Source: Symbiodinium natans (lineage: Eukaryota > Sar > Dinophyceae > Suessiales > Symbiodiniaceae). Taken from it: a DNA stretch of 11,000 nt. Location of the stretch: contig CAJNDS010002543.1 in the NCBI GenBank assembly GCA_905221605.1, positions 208,163 through 219,162 on the forward strand, in the 5' to 3' direction. The notes beneath the pieces were generated by a model that did not search any database, had not been told where the DNA came from, and worked only from the letters and a program-made list of their open reading frames with translations. The translations under genes and the position numbers were made by a program. Shown in pieces: positions 1 through 6,326 of this stretch (its first letter is position 1; each line of letters starts with the position of its first letter).

Positions 1-50
1 TGAGAGATGGCCAGGACATGTGAAGAAGCGCGGCGTACTCGGACGCACAT

Positions 51-104
51 GCATGTGTGTGTGTGTGTGTACAAGGACACACATGTGCACACACACACAC
101 ATAC
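51..104. repeat. TG/AC microsatellite pair (inverted)
   Basis: A TG run at about 54-70 is followed, after an 18-base spacer containing ACATGTGC, by an AC run at about 89-101. The two runs are reverse complements and could form a hairpin. A 91-codon frame across the region is mostly repeat translation and is not called as a gene. Confidence 0.85.
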
Positions 105-443
105 TGATGTACGTGGACAGACATGTCGCGTTTTACGGGTCCCTTTCATCCTCTAGTCGGGAGAGCTCGAGCGCCCGGTGCAACTCCGAATCGTCTGCCT
201 CCGCGAGGGCGAGGGAATCTCCAAACTGCATCAAGGAAATTAACTGGGGCGGAGAAAGTATCCCTAAACACAGCATGCAAAGAATGATCGTCTGACTTCA
301 TAGGCTGAATCCCTCACCCCGAACAAATATGTCTTGCGCCACGAGACTATGACGGCTGCGCGAACAGAACCAGACTGAAGCCATGACCTTTGGGGTTTCT
401 ATCGGTCCCGGGTGAGCCTGCAACATCCCAGTGAGCTAGGCAG
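105..443. other. Non-repetitive stretch with no supported feature
   Basis: Unique sequence between two microsatellites. No array, palindrome or convincing splice-bounded frame was seen; short open frames exist on both strands but nothing separates them from chance. Confidence 0.5.
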
Positions 444-489
444 TCTGTATCTGTCTGTATCTATCTGTATCTCTTCTCTCCCTCTCTCC
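444..489 (+). repeat. TCTGTATC-type degenerate microsatellite
   Basis: Tandem TCTGTATC and TCTATC units run into a CT-rich tract (TCTCTCCCTC). Simple pyrimidine-rich repeat; no coding evidence. Confidence 0.8.
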
Positions 490-548
490 GTCTCACGTAC
501 ATATGTGTGTATACATATTGGTATAATATGAAATCATTTTTGAAAAAG

Positions 549-610
549 CCATCCTCATCATCAGCATCAACAACATCATCATCCTCACACTACCATCCTC
601 ATCCTCATTA
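549..610 (+). repeat. ATC/CTC trinucleotide-rich tract
   Basis: Imperfect trinucleotide repeat made of ATC, CTC and AAC units (for example CATCATCATCCTCAC). It is pyrimidine-rich on + and lies in a region without exon-like frames. Confidence 0.75.
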
Positions 611-822
611 TGCGTATACCGTGTACATGATGTGCTACTATTTATCACGTGGATTTATTGACTGAAGCAATACTGGGTTGCAAAAAACATGCGCTGGGAA
701 TGGAAACCCCGCGTGCAGGGCAACGAGGGAACCAAGCATGTCCGGGATGTGAACTACATAAGCGTGAGAAGACTGTGTTGGGGCGAGTGAAAGGAAGGAA
801 GAGATGAATGGTCTGAGTCTCG

Positions 823-823
<1 letters not shown>

Positions 824-859
<36 letters not shown>
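824..859 (+). repeat. (TG)18 microsatellite
   Basis: About 18 uninterrupted TG units. It ends 17 bases before the candidate acceptor TTGCAAAG|GAG, so it would sit in the intron just upstream of the exon at 877. Frames that read through it as repeated Cys-Val or Thr-His are artefacts. Confidence 0.9.
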
Positions 860-860
<1 letters not shown>

Positions 861-876
861 AAAAGCAATTGCAAAG

Positions 877-991
877 GAGTCAGCACATAGCTCGAAACTG
901 ATCTTGCCTCTGGCGCCGGAGCTGGCGGAGGTCCGGAGTTCGATTCGTAGCCTTGGCTCGAACTTGCGGCAACGCAAGGAATTTGATCTGG
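877..991 (+). CDS. Candidate exon, unknown protein
   Basis: A 115-nt segment between an acceptor TTGCAAAG|GAG and a donor CTGG|GTTTAGGG. It encodes 38 codons, including ILPLAPELAEVRSSIRSLGS and ending LRQRKEFDL, a mixed-charge helical-looking stretch. The donor GT is the start of the telomere-type array at 992. The exon ends in phase 1; the next candidate acceptor, TTACAG|TG at 1050-1051, supplies the two missing bases and continues as KERFLTPWACLV before a TAG at 1090. No family recognised. The splice calls are inference from sequence alone. Confidence 0.4.
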
Positions 992-1038
992 GTTTAGGGT
1001 TCAGGGTTTAAAGTTCAGGGTTCAGGGTTTAGGGTTTA
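992..1038 (+). repeat. Interstitial telomere-type array, G-rich, degenerate
   Basis: TTTAGGG units mixed with TTCAGGG and a TTTAAAG variant. It begins at the proposed donor of the preceding exon, and a TTACAG acceptor follows at 1050-1051, so the array would make up most of a 60-nt intron. Confidence 0.9.
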
Positions 1039-1097
1039 CAGTATCTTACAGTGAAAGAGCGATTTCTCACGCCTTGGGCGTGTCTGGTCTAGCTCAG

Positions 1098-1194
1098 GAA
1101 ATCGGGTTTGAGCACCCGTGAAGCGAGAGCACGCGCATGCGTCAGACCCATGAAATCAGCACCAACCGAAACAAAACACCCGAATACAAAGCAG
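1098..1194 (+). CDS. Candidate exon, unknown protein
   Basis: An open frame after the acceptor TAGCTCAG|G, reading KSGLSTREARARACVRP and later ETKHPNTKQ, up to a donor AAGCAG|GTTATA. It is basic and low in hydrophobic residues, so it may be a linker or chance. The following intron would contain the C-rich array at 1231-1258. Its phase does not match the best frame of the next candidate exon (1298), so one of the two is misplaced. Confidence 0.22.
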
Positions 1195-1230
1195 GTTATA
1201 GGGAGCCCAACAGAACCGTCAGAGAACCTT

Positions 1231-1258
1231 AAACCCGAAAACCCTATAAACCCTAAAC
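1231..1258 (-). repeat. Interstitial telomere-type array, C-rich, degenerate
   Basis: AAACCC units with variants (AAACCCGAAA, ACCCTATAAACCC). It lies between the donor at 1195 and the acceptor GGCCTCAG at 1296-1297, about 40 bases upstream of the latter. Confidence 0.85.
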
Positions 1259-1297
1259 TGCGTCAAGTTATACAAACAATACCAGTCTTGGCCTCAG

Positions 1298-1361
1298 AAA
1301 CGTGGGGGAGGTGCTGGGCGGAGAAAAGTTTAAGGCCTTTCGGGAAGCCTCGGGAGGAGGG
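1298..1361 (+). CDS. Candidate exon, unknown protein
   Basis: After the acceptor TTGGCCTCAG the best frame starts A|AAC and reads NVGEVLGGEKFKAFREASGG, then meets a donor GGG|GTGTAG. The composition is protein-like and GC is high compared with the flanks. A second frame (ETWGRCWAEKS...) is open as well, so the frame is uncertain. No family recognised. Confidence 0.25.
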
Positions 1362-1410
1362 GTGTAGAGCACGCTAGAGCACGCCTCGGACTGGGGAGCG
1401 GGGGGGGTTG

Positions 1411-1453
1411 ATGGAATCTGATGGAAGATCAATGAAAGTGACTGCTCCACGCG
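1411..1453 (+). CDS. Candidate short first exon (ATG) ending at an array
   Basis: An ATG at 1411 opens 14 codons, MESDGRSMKVTAPR plus one base, ending at the donor CGCG|GTTTAGGG. The donor is the first unit of the array at 1454. The form (short frame, phase 1, donor at the array) repeats at 991, 4521 and 8691. A start codon is possible, but an upstream acceptor cannot be excluded. Confidence 0.35.
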
Positions 1454-1481
1454 GTTTAGGGCTTAGGGCTTATAGGGCTTA
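1454..1481 (+). repeat. Interstitial telomere-type array, G-rich, degenerate
   Basis: TTTAGGG followed by CTTAGGG and CTTATAGGG variants. With the acceptor CACTCAG at 1501-1502 it would form an intron of only 49 nt. Confidence 0.88.
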
Positions 1482-1502
1482 ATCATGCATGTCAGCACTC
1501 AG

Positions 1503-1554
1503 CTGAGCAAAGTGCTGGCTTGAATCGCCGCGGCGAGCTCCGGATCCTTCAATA
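1503..1554 (+). CDS. Candidate exon, unknown protein
   Basis: Following GCACTCAG and kept in phase with the exon at 1411, the frame reads EQSAGLNRRGELRILQ and then reaches TAG at 1553 just before the next array. A GC dinucleotide (AATA|GCACGA) could act as donor, but joining to the acceptor at 1649 would create a stop, so the 3' boundary is unresolved. Confidence 0.25.
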
Positions 1555-1561
1555 GCACGAA

Positions 1562-1630
1562 TTTAGGGTTTAGGGTTTAGGGTTTAGGGTTTAGGGTTTA
1601 GCGTTTAGGATTTCGGGTTCAGGGTTTAGG
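1562..1630 (+). repeat. Interstitial telomere-type array, G-rich
   Basis: Five exact TTTAGGG units, then GTTTAGC, GATTTCGGG and TTCAGGG variants. The array is followed at once by a pyrimidine-rich tract and acceptor (CTTGCTTCTTCTCAG|G). Confidence 0.95.
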
Positions 1631-1649
1631 GGAACTTGCTTCTTCTCAG

Positions 1650-1686
1650 GCCCACGGGAGTTCGAATTCGGAATTCATTCGTTCTT
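1650..1686 (+). CDS. Candidate microexon between strong splice signals
   Basis: Bounded by one of the best acceptors in the window (CTTGCTTCTTCTCAG|GCC) and a near-consensus donor (CTT|GTAAGC). Only 37 nt long, so the reading frame cannot be decided: both PTGVRIRNSFVL and PREFEFGIHSF are open. The splice signals, not the peptide, support the call. Confidence 0.3.
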
Positions 1687-1820
1687 GTAAGCTGTGGAAG
1701 CCGCTACAAGTACTACTAGGCTGTACGACACGGGAAGACTTAGCATCTCGCTTTGAGAAACTTTGGTTTCGATTCAACTAAGCGTAACAAAGCTGGGCTC
1801 ACGGCAGTTTTGCGGTCAGT

Positions 1821-1930
1821 TGGGGGTTTCCGAAAATAAGGGACCCCTAATATAGACCCCCAATTAGTAGGATTCCCTTGCAATAAGGACCCAACAAGTT
1901 CAAGGTACCCCGAATTTTTGGCAACCCCCA
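1821..1930. mobile_element. MITE-like palindromic element, copy 1
   Basis: A 110-bp element. The left end (TGGGGGTTTCCGAAAAT) and the reverse complement of the right end (TGGGGGTTGCCAAAAAT) match at 15 of 17 positions. There is no coding capacity for a transposase, so it would be non-autonomous. The copy at 4684-4759 shares the left end (TGGGGGTT..CGAAAATA), the interior TAGTAGGA.TCC, and a right flank ACCCCCAC followed by CGGTTTC. No clear target-site duplication was found. Confidence 0.6.
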
Positions 1931-2360
1931 CGTGCACGGTTTCGGGTTGTGGCCACGGCCCGAGGCTTTTATGGATGCGGGGACGCGGGGGGAGTGTAGA
2001 CAGCATGAAGACTTGAGGTTCTGCTAGTGACTACTAGTGTGACCTTGAACTACAGTACTGAGACTGCTAATGAACATTCCCAGGTTGGGGATTGAACTGG
2101 AGCACGCCCCACAACCCTGCTTCAAGATCGATGTTTGTCAGGCCATAAACGCTGTCACTGTGGTGCCCCTGTGCAACGATGATGCAAAACACGGTCAACT
2201 CTTGGTCGGGGATGATGTTTGTATGCAGCGTTAAGGGTTAGGCCGAAGGAATATGGTGCAAACTCGGATGAGAGCCATGGGGCCCGAATGCGGTGCGACC
2301 CAACCCCACGATAGTCCGAACACAAACGCCCCTTGCCGCAAAAACGAATGACCATTCACG
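1931..2360. other. Stretch with no supported gene
   Basis: Open frames occur on the minus strand (60 to 88 codons), but they cross the MITE-like element or lack splice context and show no family resemblance. Nothing is called here. Confidence 0.4.
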
Positions 2361-2406
2361 ATGCAAACCATGGACAGCGAAGCAACCAAAGCCTTGCAGG
2401 AAGTGG
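2361..2406 (+). CDS. Candidate first exon joined across a telomere-repeat intron
   Basis: An ATG at 2361 opens a frame, MQTMDSEATKALQEV plus one base, ending at a possible GC donor (GTGG|GCAGAG). Removing 2407-2465 joins it in frame to the exon at 2466. The direct repeat CTTGCAGG occurs at 2393-2400 and again at 2459-2466, as expected if the intron came from an insertion with target duplication. The GC donor is weak. Function unknown. Confidence 0.35.
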
Positions 2407-2465
2407 GCAGAGGAAACCAACCCCTAAACCCTAAACCCTAAACCCTAAACAGGCTTTTCTTGCAG
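2407..2465 (+). other. Candidate 59-nt GC-AG intron, half telomere repeat
   Basis: GC donor at 2407 and acceptor AGGCTTTTCTTGCAG at 2465, with the C-rich array 2421-2450 filling the middle. The acceptor has a good pyrimidine tract, and the CTAAAC of each repeat unit resembles a branch point. An 8-bp direct repeat (CTTGCAGG) flanks the array. Confidence 0.4.
2421..2450 (-). repeat. Interstitial telomere-type array, C-rich
   Basis: About four CCCTAAA units, essentially exact. It sits 9 bases upstream of the pyrimidine tract of the acceptor at 2464-2465. Confidence 0.95.
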
Positions 2466-2569
2466 GCCTCGACGCCCTGGAGTTCGGCGACCAGCGTTGG
2501 GTCGAGGGGCTCACCCTAGGAGGCGCTTCGGAAGCTGAGAAAGAAGCTATACTCCCCCTTAGAACCTGA
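2466..2569 (+). CDS. Candidate terminal exon, unknown protein
   Basis: After the strong acceptor CTTTTCTTGCAG|GC the frame reads 33 codons to a TGA at 2567. It includes LDALEFGDQRWVEG and GGASEAEKEAILPLRT, acidic and helix-like, and one of the more convincing coding stretches in the window. Its last codons overlap the left end of the palindromic element at 2548, so the insertion may have supplied the stop. No family recognised. Confidence 0.45.
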
Positions 2570-2680
2570 ATGAAAATGACATGTTTTTGAATACCCTCTT
2601 GGGTTTTTTATACAATAATATGTTTAATATCCTCTTGGGTTTTATATAAACAAAAAGAAGAAATTCCCAAGGGGGATATA
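2548..2680. mobile_element. MITE-like palindromic element, AT-rich
   Basis: The left end TATACTCCCCCTTAGAA and the reverse complement of the right end, TATATCCCCCTTGGGAA, form imperfect inverted repeats. The AT-rich interior holds a tandem pair of CCTCTTGGGTTTT segments, the first preceded by AATAC and the second by AATAT. It resembles the element at 8755 in carrying TCCCCCTTA near its ends. No transposase. Confidence 0.45.
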
Positions 2681-3068
2681 GGAAAGGGAAGTCAAGTTGC
2701 AACCTATCGTCTCCGAGCGTTCATGCCCGGATCTATGTGTGTGGAAGCACAGGACCTGGCATCCTGGTTGCAGTTCAGCACACATCCTCTATGACTGGGG
2801 TAGGCAGGCCTCGCTACCGTTCTGTTTGGCCATGCGAGACAACAAACTGCTAGTTCCGGGACAGTTGCTCGCAGTGAGCGCTCCTCCTCGCCCCTACTTT
2901 GCAGGTGCTTTATAAGGTTTCGCGCACGGCACACCGAACTGAAAACCCTTTCAAAAATTCTGGGCTGCATGAAGTAGCCGTTCAGGCTTATCCTTCCCCT
3001 TATATAACGTAGTGGGCCGTGCAGTCGGAAGCGCCATGTACTTCATTGCCCGCAACAGCGATCCTCCT
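2681..3068. other. Stretch with weak open frames only
   Basis: A + frame at 2697-2915 and a minus frame at 2704-2970 overlap, and neither is recognised. The + frame contains LLVPGQLLAVSAPPRPYFAG just before a possible donor (GCAG|GTGCTT). The evidence is too thin to call an exon. Confidence 0.3.
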
Positions 3069-3103
3069 GTGTGATTGTCAGTTGCTTTGCTGGAACTCCC
3101 CTG
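3069..3103 (+). CDS. Candidate 3' part of an exon ending at a consensus GC donor
   Basis: The donor CCCCTG|GCAAGT matches the usual context of GC introns, which dinoflagellates use often. In the phase that fits the next exon (3238), the codons before it read VIVSCFAGTPL. The 5' limit of this exon was not found; 3069 is only where the compatible frame becomes believable. Confidence 0.28.
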
Positions 3104-3237
3104 GCAAGTAGGCGCACTTCCTCGTGCCTCGTTCTGCTTCTCTTGGAACCTTATAAACCCTAAACCCTAAACCCTAAACCCTCTTGAACTGTCTTCTTTG
3201 TCTTTTGGCTGCTTGCGTTTCACGATGTCCCTGCAAG
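3104..3237 (+). other. Candidate 134-nt GC-AG intron containing a telomere-type array
   Basis: It opens GCAAGT and closes TCCCTGCAAG|G, so GCAAG stands at both ends (CTGGCAAG and CCTGCAAG), like a short target duplication. A C-rich array (3154-3182) lies in the middle, followed by a pyrimidine-rich stretch (GTCTTCTTTGTCTTTTGG). Confidence 0.4.
3154..3182 (-). repeat. Interstitial telomere-type array, C-rich
   Basis: Four CCCTAAA units between the GC donor at 3104 and the acceptor at 3236-3237. Confidence 0.95.
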
Positions 3238-3348
3238 GCTTTTGAAGTGCTTCGCACACGCGTCCACTCTGCGGAGAGAGCCGCCCTGATAAGTATGTTC
3301 CCTGATCAAGGCTCGGTGGCAACATGCACAGGAATCTGGGGGAATTAA
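3238..3348 (+). CDS. Candidate exon, unknown protein
   Basis: After GTCCCTGCAAG|GCT the frame gives 36 codons, AFEVLRTRVHSAERAALISM then FPDQGSVATCTGIWGN, ending in TAA at 3346. The mix of hydrophobic and charged residues is convincingly protein-like up to about DQGSVA; the tail may already be intron. It stays in phase with VIVSCFAGTPL upstream. No family recognised. Confidence 0.42.
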   Translation, partial: AFEVLRTRVHSAERAALISMFPDQGSVATCTGIWGN

Positions 3349-3404
3349 AGGTTAACCATTGGGATTCTAAGGGGATTATACTACCCAAAAAGGTTAAAGG
3401 TTAC
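3343..3404. repeat. Small repeat cluster (AAGGTTA direct repeats)
   Basis: TTAAAGGTTAACC and TTAAAGGTTACC flank an internal short palindrome, TTGGGATTCTAAG...TACTACCCAA. It resembles the ends of the longer palindromic elements but is too short and divergent to call one. Confidence 0.35.
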
Positions 3405-3445
3405 CTACTCTACTACTAAGACATGCACAGGAGACGCAGACATAA

Positions 3446-4423
3446 GGGCAGCGCTGTACTCATCGCAGGCGGCTGCGGCCACGCCATCGGCACATTGGCG
3501 AGCAGAAGTTGCTGAAGCCTACTGCGTCGACAACACTGAACATGTTCTGGAAGAATAGTTTGGTCCATGAGTATAGCTGCACTTCAGATGTTCAGCACAA
3601 TGGAGTCAAAGGAAATATAATGGGTTCATATGCTTTAGGGTCAGGCGTGAATGACATATGCTTTGTGTCATGCCGATCCAAAGGTGTTTGGGCTATGATC
3701 CGCAGCGGGAACTGGGCGGACACTGGACGAAATTTACTCGCTGAAGTTGGACATCCCTGGCAACGGTGCCCGTGTGATGCGGAGTTGTTGAAGCAAGAAA
3801 CGATGCACTTTTTTGAATCGAACAGAAGGAAAATGCTGCTGCTGACATCCAGAGCTCTCAAGCACCATTGGAAATCACTCGTCGTAGAGATTACATTCCA
3901 ACGAAGGGCCAAACAGCTTGCTGAATTCTGGTACCCTAGACATCTAAGCCCCTCTTCAAGTCTCATGAACCCTTCACTGCCCCCCCACATCCGAAGAATC
4001 CTCCCAACTCTGTCGGCTTCGGCCTTTCTTCAAGGCCAACAGGGCTTCAGGCTTTGGGCTCACGACACTGTTTTCAGTTTTTTTTTGGGGGTCGGGGCCA
4101 GGACTGGCGTCCGGGGGTACTGGAGTGGCAGGGAGTAGGGAGCAGTGGCAGAAAGACAGCGCTCTTTAGAATGCGTTCTGCGCACAGGGTCAACAAAGTT
4201 TCGATCCACTCCCCATTTTGCTGCGTATGAGGCTCTGTTCGCTGGAGTGCTTTGCCGAGATGCCAAGAATCGCCCCTGGCCGGGGAGTGGGAAATATGAC
4301 CGAAAAATATGCAAGGCGCTGACCTCATTCTGCCCACTAAGCCCGACAAGGCACCACTTTCTCAAGAGTTGCATTTGGGGGGAGTCGCGAGATATCGTCC
4401 TTGGGTGTCCGAAGCGGTCTTGA
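3446..4423 (+). pseudogene. Long + frame with a single in-frame TAG, unknown protein
   Basis: One frame stays open from 3446 to 4135 (230 codons), meets TAG at 4136-4138, and continues for 94 codons to a stop at 4421-4423. The first ATG is at 3542 (MFWKNSLVHEYSC). Protein-like stretches include WADTGRNLLAEVGHPWQRC and LEHHWKS-like helix around residues 110-150 of the ATG frame (KMLLLTSRALKHHWKSL, RRAKQLAEFWYPRHLS), then a Pro/Ser-rich part. Just before the stop lies a T9-G5 tract (about 4078-4091), which reads poorly as protein and may be an intron or slippage site. A minus frame at 3592-3990 is its antisense. No domain recognised. It could be a young pseudogene or a multi-exon gene. Confidence 0.4.
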
Positions 4424-4494
4424 CAAGGGCTGGCGAAGCAGTACGGTTGGGGTCAGCAAATGTTTGCATCAGCCCCCTGTCTTCGTTTGCTCAG

Positions 4495-4521
4495 CTGCCA
4501 TGGAGACTTTGAAGCTCCTGG
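4495..4521 (+). CDS. Candidate microexon before a telomere-repeat intron
   Basis: A 27-nt segment between a strong acceptor (CTTCGTTTGCTCAG|CT) and the donor CTCCTGG|GTTTAGGG. It reads (x)AMETLKLL(G). Joined in phase to the next candidate exon at 4608 the peptide continues AWAKPYPTQTP. CCTGGG occurs at both the donor junction and the acceptor junction. Short, but the two signals and the phase agree. Confidence 0.4.
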
Positions 4522-4557
4522 GTTTAGGGTTTAGGGTTTAGGGTTTAGGGTTTAGGG
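4522..4557 (+). repeat. Interstitial telomere-type array, G-rich
   Basis: Five TTTAGGG units, exact, starting directly at the proposed 5' splice site. Confidence 0.95.
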
Positions 4558-4607
4558 GCCACTCTGCCAAGCAAGAGACGGATACAACTAAAAATGCAAA
4601 TTTGCAG
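4522..4607 (+). other. Candidate 86-nt GT-AG intron starting with a telomere-type array
   Basis: It begins GTTTAGGG, with the array covering its first 36 bases, and ends GCAAATTTGCAG|CC. The hexamer CCTGGG flanks it on both sides (4518-4523 and 4608-4613), consistent with insertion and target duplication. Confidence 0.42.
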
Positions 4608-4672
4608 CCTGGGCAAAACCTTACCCTACTCAGACGCCACACTGTGAACGGAGACTTTATATTACACCTTAA
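4608..4672 (+). CDS. Candidate exon following the array intron
   Basis: In phase with 4495-4521 it reads AWAKPYPTQTPHCERRLYIT and stops at TAA 4670. The last codons may be intronic; no clear donor was found inside. Pro/Thr-rich, unknown function. Confidence 0.28.
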
Positions 4673-4683
4673 GCAGGCCTAAA

Positions 4684-4759
4684 TGGGGGTTGACGAAAAT
4701 ACCCCAAATAGTAGGAGTCCTTGACCCGAATATGGTACTCCTAATATCGTACACCCCCA
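4684..4759. mobile_element. MITE-like palindromic element, copy 2
   Basis: A 76-bp palindrome. The left end TGGGGGTTGACGAAAATA pairs with a right end whose reverse complement is TGGGGGTGTACGATATTA; the arms continue with AGTAGGAGT against ATTAGGAGT. It shares ends and interior with 1821-1930, so the two are members of one family. It is followed 30 bp later by the array at 4789. No transposase. Confidence 0.6.
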
Positions 4760-4788
4760 CAACGGTTTCAGGGGTTCCAGGTTTCTGA

Positions 4789-4887
4789 CCCTAAACCCTA
4801 AACCCCAAACCCCAAACCCTAAACCGTAAACCCTAAACCCTAACCCCTAAACCCTAAACCCTAAACCCAAACCCTAAACCCTAAACC
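4789..4887 (-). repeat. Interstitial telomere-type array, C-rich, the longest seven-base array
   Basis: About 14 CCCTAAA units with CCCCAAA, CCGTAAA, CCCTAACC and CCCAAA variants. The variants show it has been in place for some time. It precedes the candidate exon 4914-4991. Confidence 0.95.
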
Positions 4888-4913
4888 TTCAAATCCCCGG
4901 GGGGCGCACCGAG

Positions 4914-4991
4914 TCGAGACCTTGCTGGGCAAGAGCCAAGAGCAGCGGCAGCACCGCGGAAGCGGCAGCTGCTGACTCGCCTGAAGAGGCC
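4914..4991 (+). CDS. Candidate exon sandwiched between opposite arrays
   Basis: A GC-rich 26-codon frame, SRPCWARAKSSGSTAEAAAA then DSPEEA, between a possible acceptor CACCGAG and a donor GAGGCC|GTAATA. It lies between the C-rich array (4789-4887) and the G-rich array (4998-5030). It ends in phase 0 and joins in frame to 5068. Low-complexity Ala/Ser content and a weak acceptor limit confidence. Confidence 0.33.
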
Positions 4992-4997
4992 GTAATA

Positions 4998-5030
4998 TAG
5001 GGTTTAGGGTTTAGGGTTTAGAGTTTAGGG
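4998..5030 (+). repeat. Interstitial telomere-type array, G-rich
   Basis: Four TTTAGGG units, one GAGTTTAGGG variant, starting 6 bases inside the proposed intron at 4992. Confidence 0.95.
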
Positions 5031-5067
5031 AAATTTGAATAGGGTGGTCTTTGTGCAATAGAACTAG

Positions 5068-5186
5068 AAAGGGACCACACGGCAATATGATTCACAATTA
5101 TTCCGACCCCTCTATTCACCAAAAAAGCTCGGAATATCAGCGATTCCCAGCGCTGATGCTTTTGCCTTCAACTGGACATCACTTGG
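5068..5186 (+). CDS. Candidate exon, unknown protein
   Basis: After GAACTAG|AAA the frame reads 39 codons, including KGTTRQYDSQLFRPLYSPKK and LGISAIPSADAFAFNWTSL, ending at a near-consensus donor CTTGG|GTAAGC. The peptide is strongly protein-like with aromatic and charged residues spread evenly, and its phase fits the exon 4914-4991. The acceptor lacks a good pyrimidine tract; AAAG|GG three bases on is an alternative. Confidence 0.42.
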
Positions 5187-5408
5187 GTAAGCCTCGATGC
5201 CTATGACCAGAACTCACACCGAGTGAAACCTGCATCCAATCGAACCTCTCACCTGATGGACCCGATAGACCTCACCACTCACGAGATGCACAACAAGATT
5301 TGGGAAATGCTGAACGGGCGATCTGACCATATCACTTTACTGGAAGCTACGAGACAAAACATCCCAGAGCACGTCGGGGATTGGGAGGTTGAATCGTATT
5401 TGCAGTGA
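5157..5408 (+). CDS. Open + frame, possibly part of the decayed region
   Basis: Frame open for 83 codons to a TGA at 5406; the first ATG is at 5256 (MDPIDLTTHEMHNKIWEMLN), followed by ITLLEATRQNIPEHVGDWEV. The composition suggests an alpha-helical soluble protein segment. It overlaps the end of the exon at 5068-5186 in another frame, so only the part beyond about 5200 is likely to be coding with it. No family recognised. Confidence 0.33.
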   Translation, partial: CFCLQLDITWVSLDAYDQNSHRVKPASNRTSHLMDPIDLTTHEMHNKIWEMLNGRSDHITLLEATRQNIPEHVGDWEVESYLQ

Positions 5409-5424
5409 GAAGCTTGATGTTTGA

Positions 5425-5979
5425 CCTCAAACAAGGAGGGTGACAGCACAACCGAATTTAACTATGTTCGGACAGCCTCAATTCGATTTCGACGTTTCTC
5501 CGCGTGGAGCACAAGCTGCCGCAAGGGGAGTTCCTACTACTTCCACTCACGTTGCAGGTGCAGGACGGCTGCAGACATCGAGGCTGCAAGAAACAAGGGC
5601 AGGTTCGCGTGGTGCATTTTGCCATGATGATGTCGATGACTCTGTTGTGGAGTATGGGCTGACGGCAAAGAGTTTGAGGTGGGCTCTGCACTCTGACGCC
5701 GCTTCCTTTGTGTGACAAACAATTGGCGAAAAGTTCTGGTTGGAACGATTCGCAGAACGCCAAGTGATTGGCTGGGCAAGCTGCCCAGAAAGAGTCACCA
5801 GGCTTTCACTTGACCTCCGTCCATCTCCTTTTAAAGGAGTTCTGTCTCCACTACACTGCGTGGCAGTGGGACAGGGACTTCGAAATACTTACCTGGGATC
5901 CGAGATTGTGGGCCTGTGGGCCTTCATCCATGAAGGGACAACCACTACTGGCTTCTTGCCCTCAATAGCCTGGGCCTAG
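5425..5979 (+). pseudogene. Long + frame with one in-frame TGA, unknown protein
   Basis: One frame is open from 5425 to 5979 apart from TGA at 5713-5715: 96 codons before and 87 after. The first half has a Gly/Ala/Thr/Arg-rich linker and then DDVDDSVVEYGLTAKSLRWA; just past the stop comes GEKFWLERFAERQVIGW. A GT directly before the stop (TTCCTTT|GTGTGA) could instead be a donor. From about 5800 a second frame (HYTAWQWDRDFEILTWDPR) looks better than the first, and from 5937 a third (DNHYWLLALNSLGLAKFKVQ). This suggests frameshifts in a decayed gene, or several exons. Family unknown. Confidence 0.38.
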
Positions 5980-6122
5980 CAAAGTTCAAAGTTCAAAGTC
6001 CTCGAGACAGAGCCAACAACTCCAAAATGCCCGATGTTCCACCAGCATTAGCCGGATTTGATCCCATGGCACCTTCAATCTCCGAGTCTCCCAAAGATAA
6101 AAGGAATATGAGGGCATCCTAA
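5937..6122 (+). pseudogene. Open segment continuing the 5.2-6.7 kb coding-like region
   Basis: A different frame from 5425-5979, reading DNHYWLLALNSLGLAKFKVQ and later KMPDVPPALAGFDPMAPSIS to a TAA at 6120. Three near-copies of AAAGTTC (5981-6000) fall in it. A further frame follows at about 6118-6222 (EMTVQHLARTSTITRLIGIR). A chain of open segments in changing frames without good splice sites is best read as decay. Confidence 0.33.
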
Positions 6123-6326
6123 TGCCGAAATGACCGTTCAGCACCTTGCTCGCACTTCTACCATCACACGGCTAATCGGAATCCGGCGCCATGCTTCAGG
6201 TGATTTTGGACGAATGATAAGCTAGTCACAGGGCTAGAAACAAAAGCCGCAGATGACCCGCACGAGCCCCTGAAAAGGGCCCCTGTAGGATGTATGCGAA
6301 CACGGGCGCACACGGCCAGATGCTAG

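Noticed and set aside
900-945. RNA polymerase III B-box-like GTTCGATTC (and AGTTCGAATTCG near 1650, inverted AGTTCAATCCC near 2090), suggesting tRNA-derived SINEs
   Set aside because: No T-stem, no A box at the right distance, and two of the three fall in candidate exons.
638-1011. Frames through the TG microsatellite (82, 110 and 62 codons)
   Set aside because: They depend on the repeat reading as His-Thr or Cys-Val runs; only the part beyond 877 on + has independent splice context.
5713-5715. Selenocysteine or reassigned TGA
   Set aside because: No SECIS-like structure was identified, another frame is broken by TAG, and a GT donor just before the TGA gives a simpler explanation.
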